Assembly: GCF_016086655.4 (NCBI RefSeq)
Contig: NC_052135.2
Location: 72,141,702 to 72,205,701 of the forward strand
Source of the DNA: Lepeophtheirus salmonis
Taxonomy: Eukaryota; Arthropoda; Copepoda; Siphonostomatoida; Caligidae
Direction: 5' to 3'
DNA length: 64,000 nucleotides
Of this stretch, positions 1 to 11,259 are shown one piece after another (within the stretch, counting starts at the first letter, position 1; every line of letters begins with the position of its first letter). Under the pieces are notes generated by a model. The model worked only from the letters and a program-made list of their open reading frames with translations, was not told the DNA's origin and did no database searches. A program made the position numbers and the translations under genes.

Positions 1-3000
1 TGGACAGATTTTCATTTAAAAATCAAATCGGATACAATACAAGAATCTGAAATCAAGTTAAGATTATAAATTACAACAATAATTATTGGGTATCCCAACA
101 GATCACAAAAGTTTGAACAAAAAAAAAATTAAATTGAATTAATTATTATATGAAATAAAAAATTAATTGGGATTTTCTGTTTTTCTTGATTTAATTATCA
201 AGATTTTATTTTTTATATATGCAACTTTTTAATGAAAATTTCGGATATTTTTATCAAAATAGAAGGATGAAAATTTCCAAGCATCACCTTGTCTGTTACT
301 AACTAATTGTAATCATGTGTTAAATAAACTTTAAATGTTTTCTCTTACGAGTATAAATATTTCACTTCATATATAAATATTTTTATGTAATCTCCTTGTC
401 TTGAGACTTTTTTTACCTATTAAATTATTTGATACATATATATTTAAAATATTTTTTTTGCATTTAAATAAAATGTTTGACTTTTATTCTCTTTAAAAAA
501 AAAATATATTCAAGTGTAATTTACTTTAATCCGTTCTTATTTTTAAATTATATCAACATTATATTTTCCCACAAAACTACAACATGTTCACTGCCAAAGT
601 TTTTCTTTGTCTCTTTTATAATGCCAAACTGAAAAAAAATAATATATTCTTTTAACTTTTCAGCTGAACAGCTTAATTCTTTGTTTATATATATGCATGC
701 ACAATGCCCTCGTTATCTGCTTAAAAGGGGTTATATTTTCCTACGTGTAATCGTCTACGACAGAAATAAAATTATATTGCTATACATTAATTCATTGGAG
801 TTGATTTGGTAACCATTGGCTACCCAACTGGGTCAAAAATAACTGCAAATGAAGTTTTCTTTAAATTGTTGACCCATTCCAATACATGCCGTCAAGACAA
901 AAGCTTAAACTTATATGTTTATTAGGGCGGCTATATCCTTGACAATATTTTATTTAAGAAATACAAATGTTGCTATCATTCTTAGGGGAAAAAACATTTC
1001 CAAAGTGATCATCTTTCAATGTTCTTATTTAGAAAAAAAGATACACAATGGACCTTATCAAAGTTTTCGAAGGGTTTTGAAAAAGTTGACAAATTCCTCG
1101 GAAAGGAAGCAAAGACTATCAAGAAATATTTTTGATATCTTTTGCTGTTTTGAGAAGTCCCTTAGGTAGTATTTCCCTACCAGATATTTATTTTTGTAAT
1201 GTGAGTGTCTGGACGATTTGAGTCGATTTTGCAAGAAAATTCAAATGAGTTCATAAACAAAATGGCCTCCAAACGATACAAATTAACTTTTGTAAATTGT
1301 ACCAGTTTTAATACCTTTATTGTCAATCTTCCATTATATTAATAGAGTACGTCAAAATCTCAGAAAATCAACTAAAACCCCGACATGGTACCCTATTCTT
1401 TAATATCTGGAGAGAAGGGTAATTTATAGATAAACTTGAGTTTTCAAAAAAATTCCATACAATCATTTTCCTTTTGATTGAAAGACGTTGTGTCATATAT
1501 ATATAATTTTTTAAAAAATCGTTAGCATAAATTATTTTTTATTTATTTATCTTTCATCTAAATATCAAATTTATAAAATGCATTTAAGAGACAACATATC
1601 TTAAATTAAGTTCTTACTGTTACTTAGGATTATATTATAAAATTAACGTTATAAGGATATACAGGGTTTATACGCAAAAAATTAGTCTGCAATATGTAAT
1701 TTCTGACCGTAATTACGGGAGAACTGGAAACGATTTCACATTTTTTTTAAACAATAATCCAAATCTACAATAATAAATATTCAAAATTAAAATTGCACAC
1801 AATCTATGGCTACACTTGTATTAAGGCAAGGTTTGAAGCTTTTGCCTGGTTTCAAAATTTCAGCAGAATCTACGGAAACCTATATTTGGACAATGCAAGT
1901 TTTTGAGTTTAATAAGATTAACGTGGTGGATCCTATTAGCCTTCCTCTTAATTTGGGGCGAAAAAAAATTTAGTGGATATAAAATACATTTTAATTTGTA
2001 TTTGACTAAATATAGATTTTTTTTCTTTAAAAAGAATATAAAAAAAGTCATGAAAGTCCATGATGGCAACCAACATGTAGTAGTTAGTTTTTGGACAAAA
2101 CTCAACACAAAATAGTCAAGAGGTTTCAAATATGACAAGTTGGGAGCCTATTTAAGGTTCATTTCAGTTTTTCATTGATTTTTTTTTTTTTTTTGCTTTT
2201 TACAATAAGTGCTTTTATTGAAATTAAAATATAAAAATAATTAAATTTTAAATTTTTTTAAAGATTAAAATATAAAATTAATATATCTCGATTTTTCGCG
2301 TTACCTCCAATGATTATATATATTTCGACATAATATATGAGGCCAAAATTTCCCAGAACAAAGTATCTAAAACCCAGAAAGACAGGCAAATAAACTTTAA
2401 TAAAGATTCATGTCTCCATTTTATTTTTAGGATGCTACTTCATTAGTTTCTGGGATATATATATTTTTTTATTTGAGGTAACAAGGTAATGTCTTATTCT
2501 GTAGAGATTTTGTTTTGTTTATTTATCATTTATAAGTTTAAAATATATTTCTTTTCAAGTTTACGAATTTCAATATTATTTTTTGCAATTACAATTTTAC
2601 ATTAAATACTATGAAATATCATATTATACTGATAATAATTCAATTTATACGCTAGTAATAATTTTTGTTATCATATTTAACAAGTTGGATATTTCTAAAA
2701 TATGTAATTTAGTTTTGGCTGGCTAGATAGCCCAAGAAATACATGTAGTAAGATTTGAATAATAAATGGTTAGTCTGTTTCTTATATTTTTTGTATACAA
2801 TCTCTGTTATACAAAATTATTATCTGTCAGTCCGGAAGTATCATTTTCATTTACGACTTGTATTCTAGAGGGATTTATGCAGGCATTTCTATAATGTTAT
2901 GAATTATTATCTTTTGTGAAATTAATGTATGTTTTATCTATCTAGCGCTGAATAGTTCTATGACATATTTATAGTAACTGTAGATAAATATATAAATTCT

Positions 3001-3225
3001 ATAAGCAATACATACTAAAGATAAATCATATTGATTTTTATAAAGATTATGAAATTTAATAAGTGATGAATTAATAGAAAAACACCCTTGAATAAAAATT
3101 TAAAAAAGGAGAACTAAACTTTTTATTTTTATACATTATTCATACAGCGTGCATCCATTGTTTAACAACAAACTTTGACGCCTTGTACATGGGTAGGTAG
3201 GGCGTTGTTTGTTGTTTGGTGGCTA
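1..3225. other. A+T-rich DNA without recognisable gene
   Basis: This stretch is dominated by A/T runs, including TA-rich tracts near 1494-1506. Short open frames occur at 915-1169 (+) and 1860-2138 (both strands), but their translations are rich in K, N, I, F and Y, match no family I recognise, and show no splice-site or motif support. The part around 1660-2170 is slightly more complex and may be an unrecognised old repeat. No gene is called. Confidence 0.6.
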
Positions 3226-3245
3226 ACATAAAGTGTTATAACAAA

Positions 3246-3740
3246 ATGGCACCAACAATCAAATTATTTTTTCCACAATTGTGAAAAAGTATGTTTGTAT
3301 CTGTTGCAATCTGCGCATAACCAGACAATTATGGCATTGCAAACTACTTACAACTGGACGGGTCCTCTGTCTGGAGAGTCAGCAAAGAACCTGAAGATAC
3401 TACAAGTGATTAGGAATCAACGGTATAGCTTGCTCATACCAAGATGAGATCAGACCGTCAGAGGGATCAAGATTCAATCACAAATTTGTAAACACTCAAT
3501 GATGATGATTCATCAAAATCAGTTTATCTCAAGGCTGTTTTGAAAAGCTGATCAGTAGGTTTGTAACAGATGGTTTGCAATACAATTTATTCAAGATGCA
3601 AACAGCTTATATTTTGAGAGATTACAAAGGAACGGAGACTGAACAATTCTATGCGCGTGCTGTACAAGTTGAAGAACCATTTTGAACTATCCATGATGTG
3701 GTTTTTCTCTGACGATGCCAACTTTCATTTTAATTTATTT
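3246..3740 (+). pseudogene. Tc1-like transposase relic, N-terminal half
   Basis: This is a decayed N-terminal half of a Tc1/mariner superfamily transposase, the enzyme that cuts and pastes its own element at TA sites. Translating in broken frames gives a start reading MAPTIK, a short HTH-like stretch, then KLKNHFELSMMWFFSDDANF. The last part matches the segment around the first catalytic Asp (family pattern FSDE-x-NF), with the Asp codon at 3711-3713. Stops and frameshifts lie throughout, and the second and third catalytic Asp regions are absent downstream, where the sequence becomes simple A+T-rich DNA. No terminal inverted repeats could be paired. The family match rests on motif order seen by eye, so the subfamily is uncertain. 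Confidence 0.55.
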
Positions 3741-5428
3741 TCTTTCAAATAAGATGATTAGTATTGCAGAAAGATTCTTTTATTTAAAAATCTTGTTGGT
3801 CCGTAAATAAAAGTCATATCCTGTACATGCTGTTTAATATTTAATAGATACACTTTGATCAATTACAGTTCTATTACGCTAAAAGCTTACTTTTTATGTT
3901 TTAAATAACTCTATTTCTAATTATATATATTGATAAATAGGCTCATACATACATTTACGATATAAATGTTGTTCATATTGATTTACAGTCTTAAAGTGAG
4001 ACTTCCATTTCTTTCAAACTAGTGGCCTAATTTCTAAGTAAAAATACCTTAAGCGGTTTATTTAATAAAAGTATTTCCAAATTACCTCTGTGTCTCTACC
4101 ACGCTCCATTCTAAAGTAAAAGTGTTATGACTCATAGGTCATATGAAAAACAATATTGCTCTAAATGTTAAGGTAATGTATGCCCGTAAACTTATAATAC
4201 ATACCAAGACGCTACAGGATATCTAATATGGTGATCAAGTTTATGTAGTTTAAGTTAACCCTTTTCCCTTACCAACTGCGTTTTAGATTGGGTCCCCTTT
4301 ACATATAAGATACCCTTTTAAGACCCCGAGAAAGTATTACATGATTGTTAAAAAACAAAAACTTAGTAAATACGTGATAGTTGCCTTAAAACTCGATAAA
4401 AAGTATGTTAAAAAAATAATCACTTTTTTTTTTATAAAACAATACATAAGCCTTGCATTATTTTTCAAAAATATAGTTATTATAAAAAAAACCAAGGAAG
4501 TAAATTGGTAATATTTAATGTTAAAATCACATAAATAAATTGATAACCGGACATGTTTTTGTTTCATTAGCAAACCTTTTGAATAAGAATAAATATTTTG
4601 GATGTCACAAACTTATTAGAATGTGTCCTATTTTTTACTGAAGGGCTTCAATTTTTATAATTTAGTTTTGAACGTTGAAGTTAAAAAATTATTCTAGGGT
4701 GTTCTTATAGATCTAAATATTTAGAGACATATATTTTAGTGTTTTGATATTTTTATGAATGCATATTTCTTATGTTGCAATAGTGTAATAAGTTTTTTTG
4801 GTCCTTATATGGGAAGGCCGTCCGGATTAGTAAAGCCCCATTTGCCTGTCCATAACCCTTTTGCATCAACGGCCCACTGGTGTCCCACATTTTTATTTAT
4901 TCATTCTTGCATTATTTTTCATTATCTTTAAGTATATTTTAATTATTGGAAAGATAAATAGTAAATCTCCAGAATTTATAAAAAAACATTTTACCATTGG
5001 ACTTTATATTTGTCCAATATAAGTGTTCAATCTATGTCATTTTTTTGATTTCCATAAAATAACATTTTATATATCATATGGTTTTTATCAATAGATAATT
5101 AAATTTATAATTGGTTATGTAATATTTGTATAGCGTAAGGAGTAATTGTTAAAAATTTTGCTATGTTTTGATGAAAAAGGGAAATTGTATGCTGTTTAAA
5201 ATTGTCAGGACACGGGTGTCCTTCTTTGTTTGCAACGTAGTTTTTTTCCTTTTTTAATTACATTTAAAAAAAAATTCAGGATAATAACTGTATCTCTGAT
5301 TTTTGTCCTTTGAAGTATTCATACTATGGTACTTTTTATTAGTAGACAAATTAGCAAGTAATAAATGTACATACAAATATTTTTTATGAATTTTATTTTA
5401 TTATATTATTGAATATGAAGTTGGTCAT
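3741..5428. other. A+T-rich DNA, nothing identified
   Basis: No coding relic is recognisable. A slightly G+C-richer patch at 4800-4880 has no readable frame. A TTAACCC string at 4255-4261 resembles a piggyBac end but has no partner. The open frame at 4337-4573 (-) is low-complexity. Confidence 0.5.
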
Positions 5429-5454
5429 AAAAAAAAAAAAAAAAAAAAAAAAAA
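5429..5454 (+). repeat. poly(A) tract, 26 A
   Basis: An uninterrupted run of 26 A lies about 12 bp before the putative left end of the piggyBac-like copy. It may be a plain homopolymer or the tail of an older retroposed sequence. No SINE or LINE body is recognisable upstream. Confidence 0.8.
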
Positions 5455-5505
5455 GGATATTTTTACCCTTTTAGTAGCACTATTTGTAACCAAATTTATA
5501 TCATT

Positions 5506-6391
5506 TTAGACGAAATAGACAGTTCTGATAAAGAAGACATTGATTATTCATTATCTAATTCTAATATTTTTGTAATAGCTGACGAAAAGATTATTAGAGA
5601 AACGAATGCATAAGATGCTTCATTGACTCCTGAAGCCAACGTTCACGTCGTTATTATGTATTTCAAACTTTTTACTGGATAATCAAAGTTGATTAGAGTG
5701 ATAAAACATACTATTTAAGACCACTGATAGTTTATCCGATTTTTCTTACAATTATTGAGCTCTACAACAAAGATATGGGTGTGTCAATCTTATAGATCAG
5801 GGGCCGGCAACCTATGGCACATTTGCCGCACCTGGTAGTAGAGGCATATTCATTGGCATGAGCAAATTATAACATATTCTTGTACTTTGTGTGTGTTTTT
5901 TACCATTATTGTTGATCGTGGCACACTCATTGATTAGAAATGTTGAAGATGACACTCCATGACCCAAAGGTTGCCTACCCCTGTCATAGATCAACGAACT
6001 GCTTCATACCACTAAAATTTAGTCATTTACACAATTTTATATGAGAATCTTTTTTTATCTTCTAGATATTGTTTGTTATATGGTTTATAACATTCATATC
6101 CAAATTAATTATCCTGTCTTGACTTCAAAGTTGTAATTGACAAGAGTCTGACTGGATTTTTTGAAGGGCGTAAGATGGCAACCAAGTAATGTAGAAAAAA
6201 GAAAAGAAAAAATGTAAATGTTATAATGGACAATCATAGTGGACATTTACGAGAGTTTGAACAAAAAAAAAAGATGTGCTTACTTTGCAAACAAAAATAC
6301 AGTAAATCGAGCTGTGTTCATTTGCCTGGGTTGTAATTTTAAATTACACTTAGTAAGAGATATAAATTGCTTTGTTAGGTTTCATATGTAA
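5506..6391 (+). pseudogene. piggyBac-like transposase relic (N- and C-terminal parts)
   Basis: Broken frames give an acidic N-terminal segment (DEIDSSDKEDIDYS, then DASLTPEANVHVVIMYFKLF), as is usual ahead of the piggyBac core. After the hAT insertion comes the C-terminal part: INELLHTTKI, FYMRIFFYLLDIVCYMVYNI, and a cysteine-rich tail with CLLCKQKYSKS and CLGCNFKLHLVRD followed by NCFVRFHM and a stop at 6391. That tail matches the Cys-rich DNA-binding domain that ends piggyBac transposases. The central DDD catalytic region, normally several hundred residues, has been deleted. At least one frameshift splits the Cys-rich domain near 6310. Family assignment comes from domain order and the Cys-rich tail, and the paralogue at 60.5 kb shares both. 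Confidence 0.6.
5798..5983 (+). mobile_element. hAT-type MITE, copy A
   Basis: This is a 186-bp non-autonomous element. Ends read CAGGGGCCGGCAACC and, complemented, CAGGGGTAGGCAACC, giving a 15-bp TIR with two mismatches. It is flanked by an 8-bp target duplication: TTATAGAT at 5790-5797 and TCATAGAT at 5984-5991, one mismatch. The 8-bp duplication and CAGGG ends are the hAT signature. The paralogous piggyBac copy at 60.9 kb keeps the empty site (ATCTATGA at 60931-60938, complement TCATAGAT), which confirms the boundaries. It has no coding capacity. Copy B is at 25212-25380. Confidence 0.9.
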
Positions 6392-6929
6392 ATACGTTAT
6401 TAAATTAATTTTAATCGATTTTTAATAGTATAATTATTACTTAATTGAATTATAAATAAAAACTATAACAAAATAATAAAAAAATGATTAGATTTCAACA
6501 ACATAGCCTATCTTCAATATTCTGCTTATCCAAAATAAAGTATTACCTTTCAAACCCAAAGGAACACCAGTGCCCCATCAATTTCTGGCTAACCTATTGA
6601 AGTTATTTAAAAAAATAATAATTATTAGTTCTAATATGATCAAAGATATCAAGAATTGACTATAATTATGTTTAATTTTCTTTTTAATTCCTTCTGGGTC
6701 TGAAAGGTGTAAAAGAAGGTAAACGCAATAAAACATGACGTCATTGAGGGTGTGTATCCTTTTATAATTATTTTGTCATATTAGGTTAATGAAAAAGTAA
6801 TTTATTATAATTACTTAACGCCCTTTTTTTATACTAAGTTTATCTTGTATATTATTGGTCACATTAGATGATACGATGTAATGTCTAAAAAGATTTGAGT
6901 GTATACTAAAAACCATTTAAACAGTATTG

Positions 6930-7580
6930 CACTTGACTGTTTCAGTCGTGAATTATAGTGTGTCGACAATAGAGGTTTCAAAGGGAGAAATTCGTCATAT
7001 TTTATATTATTACTACCTGAAAGAAAAAAACCCGTCATTTCTGAAGGGGATTGCGATTTTGCAAATAAAAAACAGTTCACTTAAGTCAATGTCAATGTCA
7101 GAGATCTTAGTAGGAAGTTAATAAAGGAATTCAGACCATGTCAATGCTTGGATTGACTGCCAAGAAGGTGTTGCTGTGTGGTCGGTGGGATTGACAGGGA
7201 ATTATTTACAATGAGCCTATGATCACTGTAACGACCAGCATTGTTGAAAATGAAAAAAATCATGTTCCATCAAAACAACACCAGGCTGCACTCATCTTTG
7301 ATGACACACCTGAAGCACTGGGAGGTCGGATGGGAAATTCTTATTCATCAGCCTTTGTGTCTGGACCTGGTACCAAGTGACTATTACCTATTCCTCTTTT
7401 TGCTAACGCGCTTTTGAGTACAAATTTGGCCTCGAAATAGGACTGTAAAATTCCTAGGCCGAGATTTTTGTCAATAGGACACATGGCTTCAAAAAAAGAG
7501 CATTAAAAAGTTGGATTTTATTTTGCAACAAGTTCTTCGAAAAGAAAAGGTGATACTAAGTTTAAATTGGATGATTGTAA
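6930..7580 (+). pseudogene. mariner transposase relic, internally deleted
   Basis: Degraded mariner transposase (DD34D type). The N-terminal piece at 6960-7030 reads KGEIRHILYYYYLKEKN, matching the KGxIRxILxYYYLKGKN start of a mariner lineage. The same N-terminus recurs at 53.3 and 61.9 kb. After a deletion the frame resumes at about 7150 with GLTAKKVLLCGRWD and QGIIYNE, matching the segment after the first catalytic Asp (KKVMLSIWWDWKGIIYYE in relatives). Then IMFHQNNTRLHSSLMTHLKH appears, where the second catalytic Asp has become Asn. LDLVPSDYYLF at about 7360-7395 keeps the third Asp. Several frameshifts make it inactive. Termini were not identified. Confidence 0.6.
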
Positions 7581-8109
7581 CACTTTGTAAAAAGCATTGG
7601 ATTAAAGGGAAAAATACGAACTTACTTATTTACCAACATATTGCAATGGAATAAATGATATGACCCAGAAAAAAATTATTATCTTAGTTTTATGTTTTAT
7701 TACGCTGGAAACATGAATATTTTTGCAAAATATGAACAAGTTATTTAGCTTAATAAACTATCGATATTTTTAGATGAAACTCCAAAAACCAGTCCTAAGA
7801 CTGGACTAAACCAACATAACACTATTTAAAATTACAATTTCATATATTTTACAAAACTAAAATTTTCTCATTTAAAAAAATACAGTTTTTTGGCCTTGAT
7901 ATTGGTCTTGGATTTCGATGTAAAAATAAAAGCATGGTCTAATAACTATATAATTTTTAGTGGTTTGAATAATATTCATCATGATCATTATGAGCAAGCC
8001 ACATGCAAAAAGGTAGCCCATCTCAAATCTCTTAGATGTTGAAATTGATGTGTTGTAAATTATGGACATAAACAAGGGTTATAAGAGTCTGGTATTTAAG
8101 TTGACCAAG

Positions 8110-8800
8110 ATGAAAAAAAATGGAGAAGACCACTCCAGGCTGTCAGGAATTTGAGTGCATATTTTAAAGAGGGATACGAAATTCTTGTTATGTTTGGAAA
8201 ATAATATAAAGAAGGATCCCACAAGTCAATGAATTGCCTCGCCAACGACTTCTTTGTGGCTTATAGAACCGTCAGGAGGGCTATGAAGTACAACTTTGGA
8301 TAAGTTTCTTTCACAAGGACCCCACGCCACCTTTTGACAGAGAAAATGGAAGCCAGGCTGGTCGAGAAGTGGAACATAACCAAGTGTTATGGGCTCTGAT
8401 GTAAAGGAAATCGGCCAGGAGGCCTATTGTAAGGTGCTTAGTTATACCATCTTGCCATGGCTGAAGACCAACTATCCTGAGGGTAACTACATGTGGACTC
8501 AGGAGTGTGCCCTCTCTCAGTCGTCTGACAAGTGCCAAAAGTTCTACTTAGATAACATGGCTCAGTTATGTTCCAAAAAGATATGACTCTTCTTCGCCAG
8601 ATTTTAACCCACTGGAGTTTTTTATCAGGGGTACATTGAGAGGGAAACCAACAGGACCTCACACCCAATTGTGAACTCACTGAAGTCCTCCATAGTGGAC
8701 AATTGGTCCGAGGAGTTTGTGATCAACTCCTTCATAAACTTCAGGGTACGTGTAATGGCAGTGGTTAATAATGAAAGTGGCAATATTGATTGAAAAAGTT
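8110..8800 (+). pseudogene. Tc1-like DDxD transposase relic
   Basis: Degraded Tc1/mariner superfamily transposase. In broken frames the order is KMKKNGEDHSR, then RDTKFL and IKKDPTSQMNCLANDFFVA with TVRRAMKYNFG (the N-terminal HTH region), and RTPRHLLTEKMEARL (the linker). A deletion then removes the first catalytic Asp. The sequence resumes with GSDVKEIGQEAYCKVLSYTI, LPWLKTNYPEGNYMWTQECA (second Asp site, now E) and PDFNPLEFF (third catalytic site). The C-terminus reads NSLKSSIVDNWSEEFVINSF. The longest uninterrupted piece is 8389-8586. The same N-terminal signature (KMKKDG, KRDLEFL) recurs at 63.7 kb, so both belong to one family. A putative right terminus lies near 8888-8925 (TTTTGCTGCCCTACCCTGTA), unpaired. 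Confidence 0.6.
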
Positions 8801-10839
8801 TAGAAAAAACCTTTTTCCTTGTTCTTTTAACATTATTTTTTTTGCCTATTATTAAAAATATAAAATTATTGATGGATTTATAAATCCATCTCTAGAGTTT
8901 ACGTTTTGCTGCCCTACCCTGTAGATAACCTAAATTTGATTGTTCAATACGGAATAAGTTAAAACACATACTATTCCCTTCAAATCAGATAAATTTTATC
9001 TTTTAAAACATATGAATGAACCACTATAAAGTTAAAAAAGGAAGTTGTAACATTCAATTAAAAAATCTGGTAAAGTTGATAACAAATATTTCTTAAACTC
9101 TAAAAAGATAAGAGCTAAAATTATATTATGAATTTCTATATAAAACTTCAAAAGTTGATAAAAAGGCTTTTATCTGTCCTCTCAAATAAATAATTTACGT
9201 AATTTATTTCCTATATCTTTTTTTCTAAAATAAGGAAAACATGACATTATACCAATAATTAGAAAAATTAAACTGTATTTTCTTATCATCATACAATTTC
9301 TTAACTTCTCTTGTCTCTTATACTTGTCCTGAACGTTGATTGATAAATCCAAAAAATATATTGTATTTCTGTTAAACGTTTTTAGCGACTCAGTAAATGA
9401 AGTAGAAAGACTTTACGTTTAACATGACCCCCCTGGTTCAGGAAAAATAAATAAAATTTACCTTTATCAATTAGTTTAGATGCCCGAATTATTTCGTAAT
9501 TGATCCTACTTTTTTTCCATTTTCCTCAAAAACTCTTACTTTAGAAGAAAATTGTATATTTTACTCTTATCAAATACAAGTTTTAAAATTTATATATAGC
9601 TAAATTTACATTTTTTTATTAAAAGATTTTACTAATGAAACCCTTATTCAAAATACAAGTAAAGGGTTTGCCTTCTACAACAGCTGCATGTATTTTTAGT
9701 TTCCCCTGGTTTTTGGAATTGTTAATCTGAACGTTCTTTCCATATTTTGTGATAATAATTTAGCTACTGATAATTGCTCATCTAATGAAACGTCATGACA
9801 GCTAAACTGTTCTCCTCCAAAACATTCTGCAACTCATCAACATCAGCATATTAATTTCCGATTTTTTCACTTTAAAATGCCGAAAACAAATAAAAAGCTT
9901 ATCACTTGAGGTACATCCCCAAGAATTTTAACTTTTTTTGTTAACAGAGATAAGGTTTCAGAAATCATTATTTCCATACTTCAGATTTACTAAAATAATT
10001 TTTAACAATTATTTGAAAAAAAAATCAGATGTATACTTTTAATTAATGTTTATTAAGAAATAATATCTTACAAACAAATTCAAACGTCATATTATAAAGT
10101 TTTGCATCTGTTACAATTAATATTTTCATTAAATTAGAGGGTTCTAAGTTACGTATTTTAGTTCTTATTTTAAAAAAAAAACATAAAAATGATTGAATCT
10201 TTGTACCATGGTAGTAAATAAATATAAAAGGAAAAATAGATATTTAAAGGACTATATATGTATATTTTTACCTCAAGAGCGAGGGATTGTTTGTCCCATA
10301 AAAAATTTGTCATAGAGGACTATGTTGTTAGGGATTCAATGTTGATCTTCTTCCAAATTTATGATCTTTTTTTGAAAGGAAAAATACACGATTTATATAA
10401 AAAAGGAAGTGTTTACTATTTTTGGGTCTTATATTTTGGTGTTCATCTTTTATGGAAGACTTTTTTAACCGTCAGAGCTTTCTTTTTGTTTTGGAAAACA
10501 ATTCTATGCAGATCAAATATATTTGTTTTTATACAATTATAATGAAAAAAAATTTGCTGTCTTTTCATAGAAATAATATAACAACTTATCAAAACTACAT
10601 TTAACAATTTTGGATTACATATTAAACAAACATGCGATTTAAAAGTTGTTGAATAAATATCGGTTAGGTTCCAATTATTTTAATTTTTAAACATTTTATA
10701 TTATATAAATTTTTCTTGTTCCCAAAAACTTCAATAATTTGCAATAAATTCAACTTTTAAATCAGCCTTGTTCAATTAAAAAGTATTATGTATGTTCTAT
10801 GGTTTTTTTCTTTGGATACCGGGATACTGCTGCCCTTAG
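8801..10839. other. A+T-rich DNA, nothing identified
   Basis: No motif or relic was recognised. The open frame at 10258-10542 (+) translates to a K/F/L/Y-rich protein without domain character and is treated as chance. Possible Tc1 terminal sequence at the left edge is mentioned with the preceding element. Confidence 0.5.
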
Positions 10840-11240
10840 TAATAATTATGGGTTCTAGGCGGCTGCAGAATGCCTTGCACCCGATGAATATGTAGTACTC
10901 TGTCATGACGTACCAATACTGACTGAAAGTAGCATTTAGAGCCTCGGTGTATTTTTAACGGACACTGCAGGCCTTCTTCTTGACATGCTCCCAAAAGGTT
11001 TAGTCAAGGATGTTGGAATCAGGACTGTATGTAACCTTTCTGGACAGTCTGATGTGAAACCCCGGGATATTTTCGCTGGATCCTCATGGACTTGAAAGGA
11101 TTGGCCTGGCCTGGCCTGTTTCTTTACAAATCTGAATCCAGTTCGGCCTTTTTGACAAAGGCCTTCTTCCTCTTTAACGTTTTTGACTTTTTTGACTGTG
11201 TAGACAGGAAGTTCAGTTTTTGAGGTTCTAATAATAAAAA
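10840..11240 (-). pseudogene. Tc1-like transposase relic with large internal deletion
   Basis: On the minus strand, the N-terminal HTH region (TVYTVKKVKN, KEEEGLCQKGR, then RIQRKYPGVSHQTVQKGYIQ at about 11040-11110) is joined directly to the C-terminus. The C-terminal part reads SPDSNILD, TFWEHVKKKACSVR, YTEALNATFSQYWYVMTEYY, GCKAFCSRLEPII. That matches the usual order SPDLNPLDY, WxxVEKKAC, then HPNxEALKAxxxxxWxxM and SCKAFRxRLEAII. The first and second catalytic Asp segments are gone. The same family with the same type of deletion occurs on the same strand at 57.6-58.06 kb. Frameshifts and stops are present and the copy is dead. TIRs were not paired. Confidence 0.55.
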
Positions 11241-11259
11241 ATAGCATCGATAAAATAAA

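Larger units (their letters stand above)
5466..6709 (+). mobile_element. piggyBac-like element, internally deleted (copy 1)
   Basis: This is the remnant of a piggyBac-type DNA transposon, a class that inserts at TTAA. The right end reads GGGTCTGAAAGG, the complement of a CCTTTCAGACCC terminus, and pairs with the clear TTAA-flanked end of the copy at 60253. The left end (TACCCTTTTAG at 5465) is tentative. The right end also contains a subterminal inverted repeat: 6546-6564 is the near-complement of 6688-6707. An inverted paralogue occupies 60253-61100. A 186-bp hAT MITE is inserted at 5798-5983. The transposase core is missing, so the copy cannot move by itself. Confidence 0.65.

Noticed and set aside
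915..1169. 84-codon plus-strand open frame
   Set aside because: No recognisable motif, no splice sites and no codon bias; likely chance.
4255..4275. TTAACCCTTTTCCC as a possible piggyBac end
   Set aside because: No partner terminus or coding relic nearby, and the sequence differs from the end seen at 60253.
10258..10542. 94-codon plus-strand open frame
   Set aside because: Composition is F, K, L, Y and I rich, with no domain, signal or splice context; expected by chance in A+T-rich DNA.
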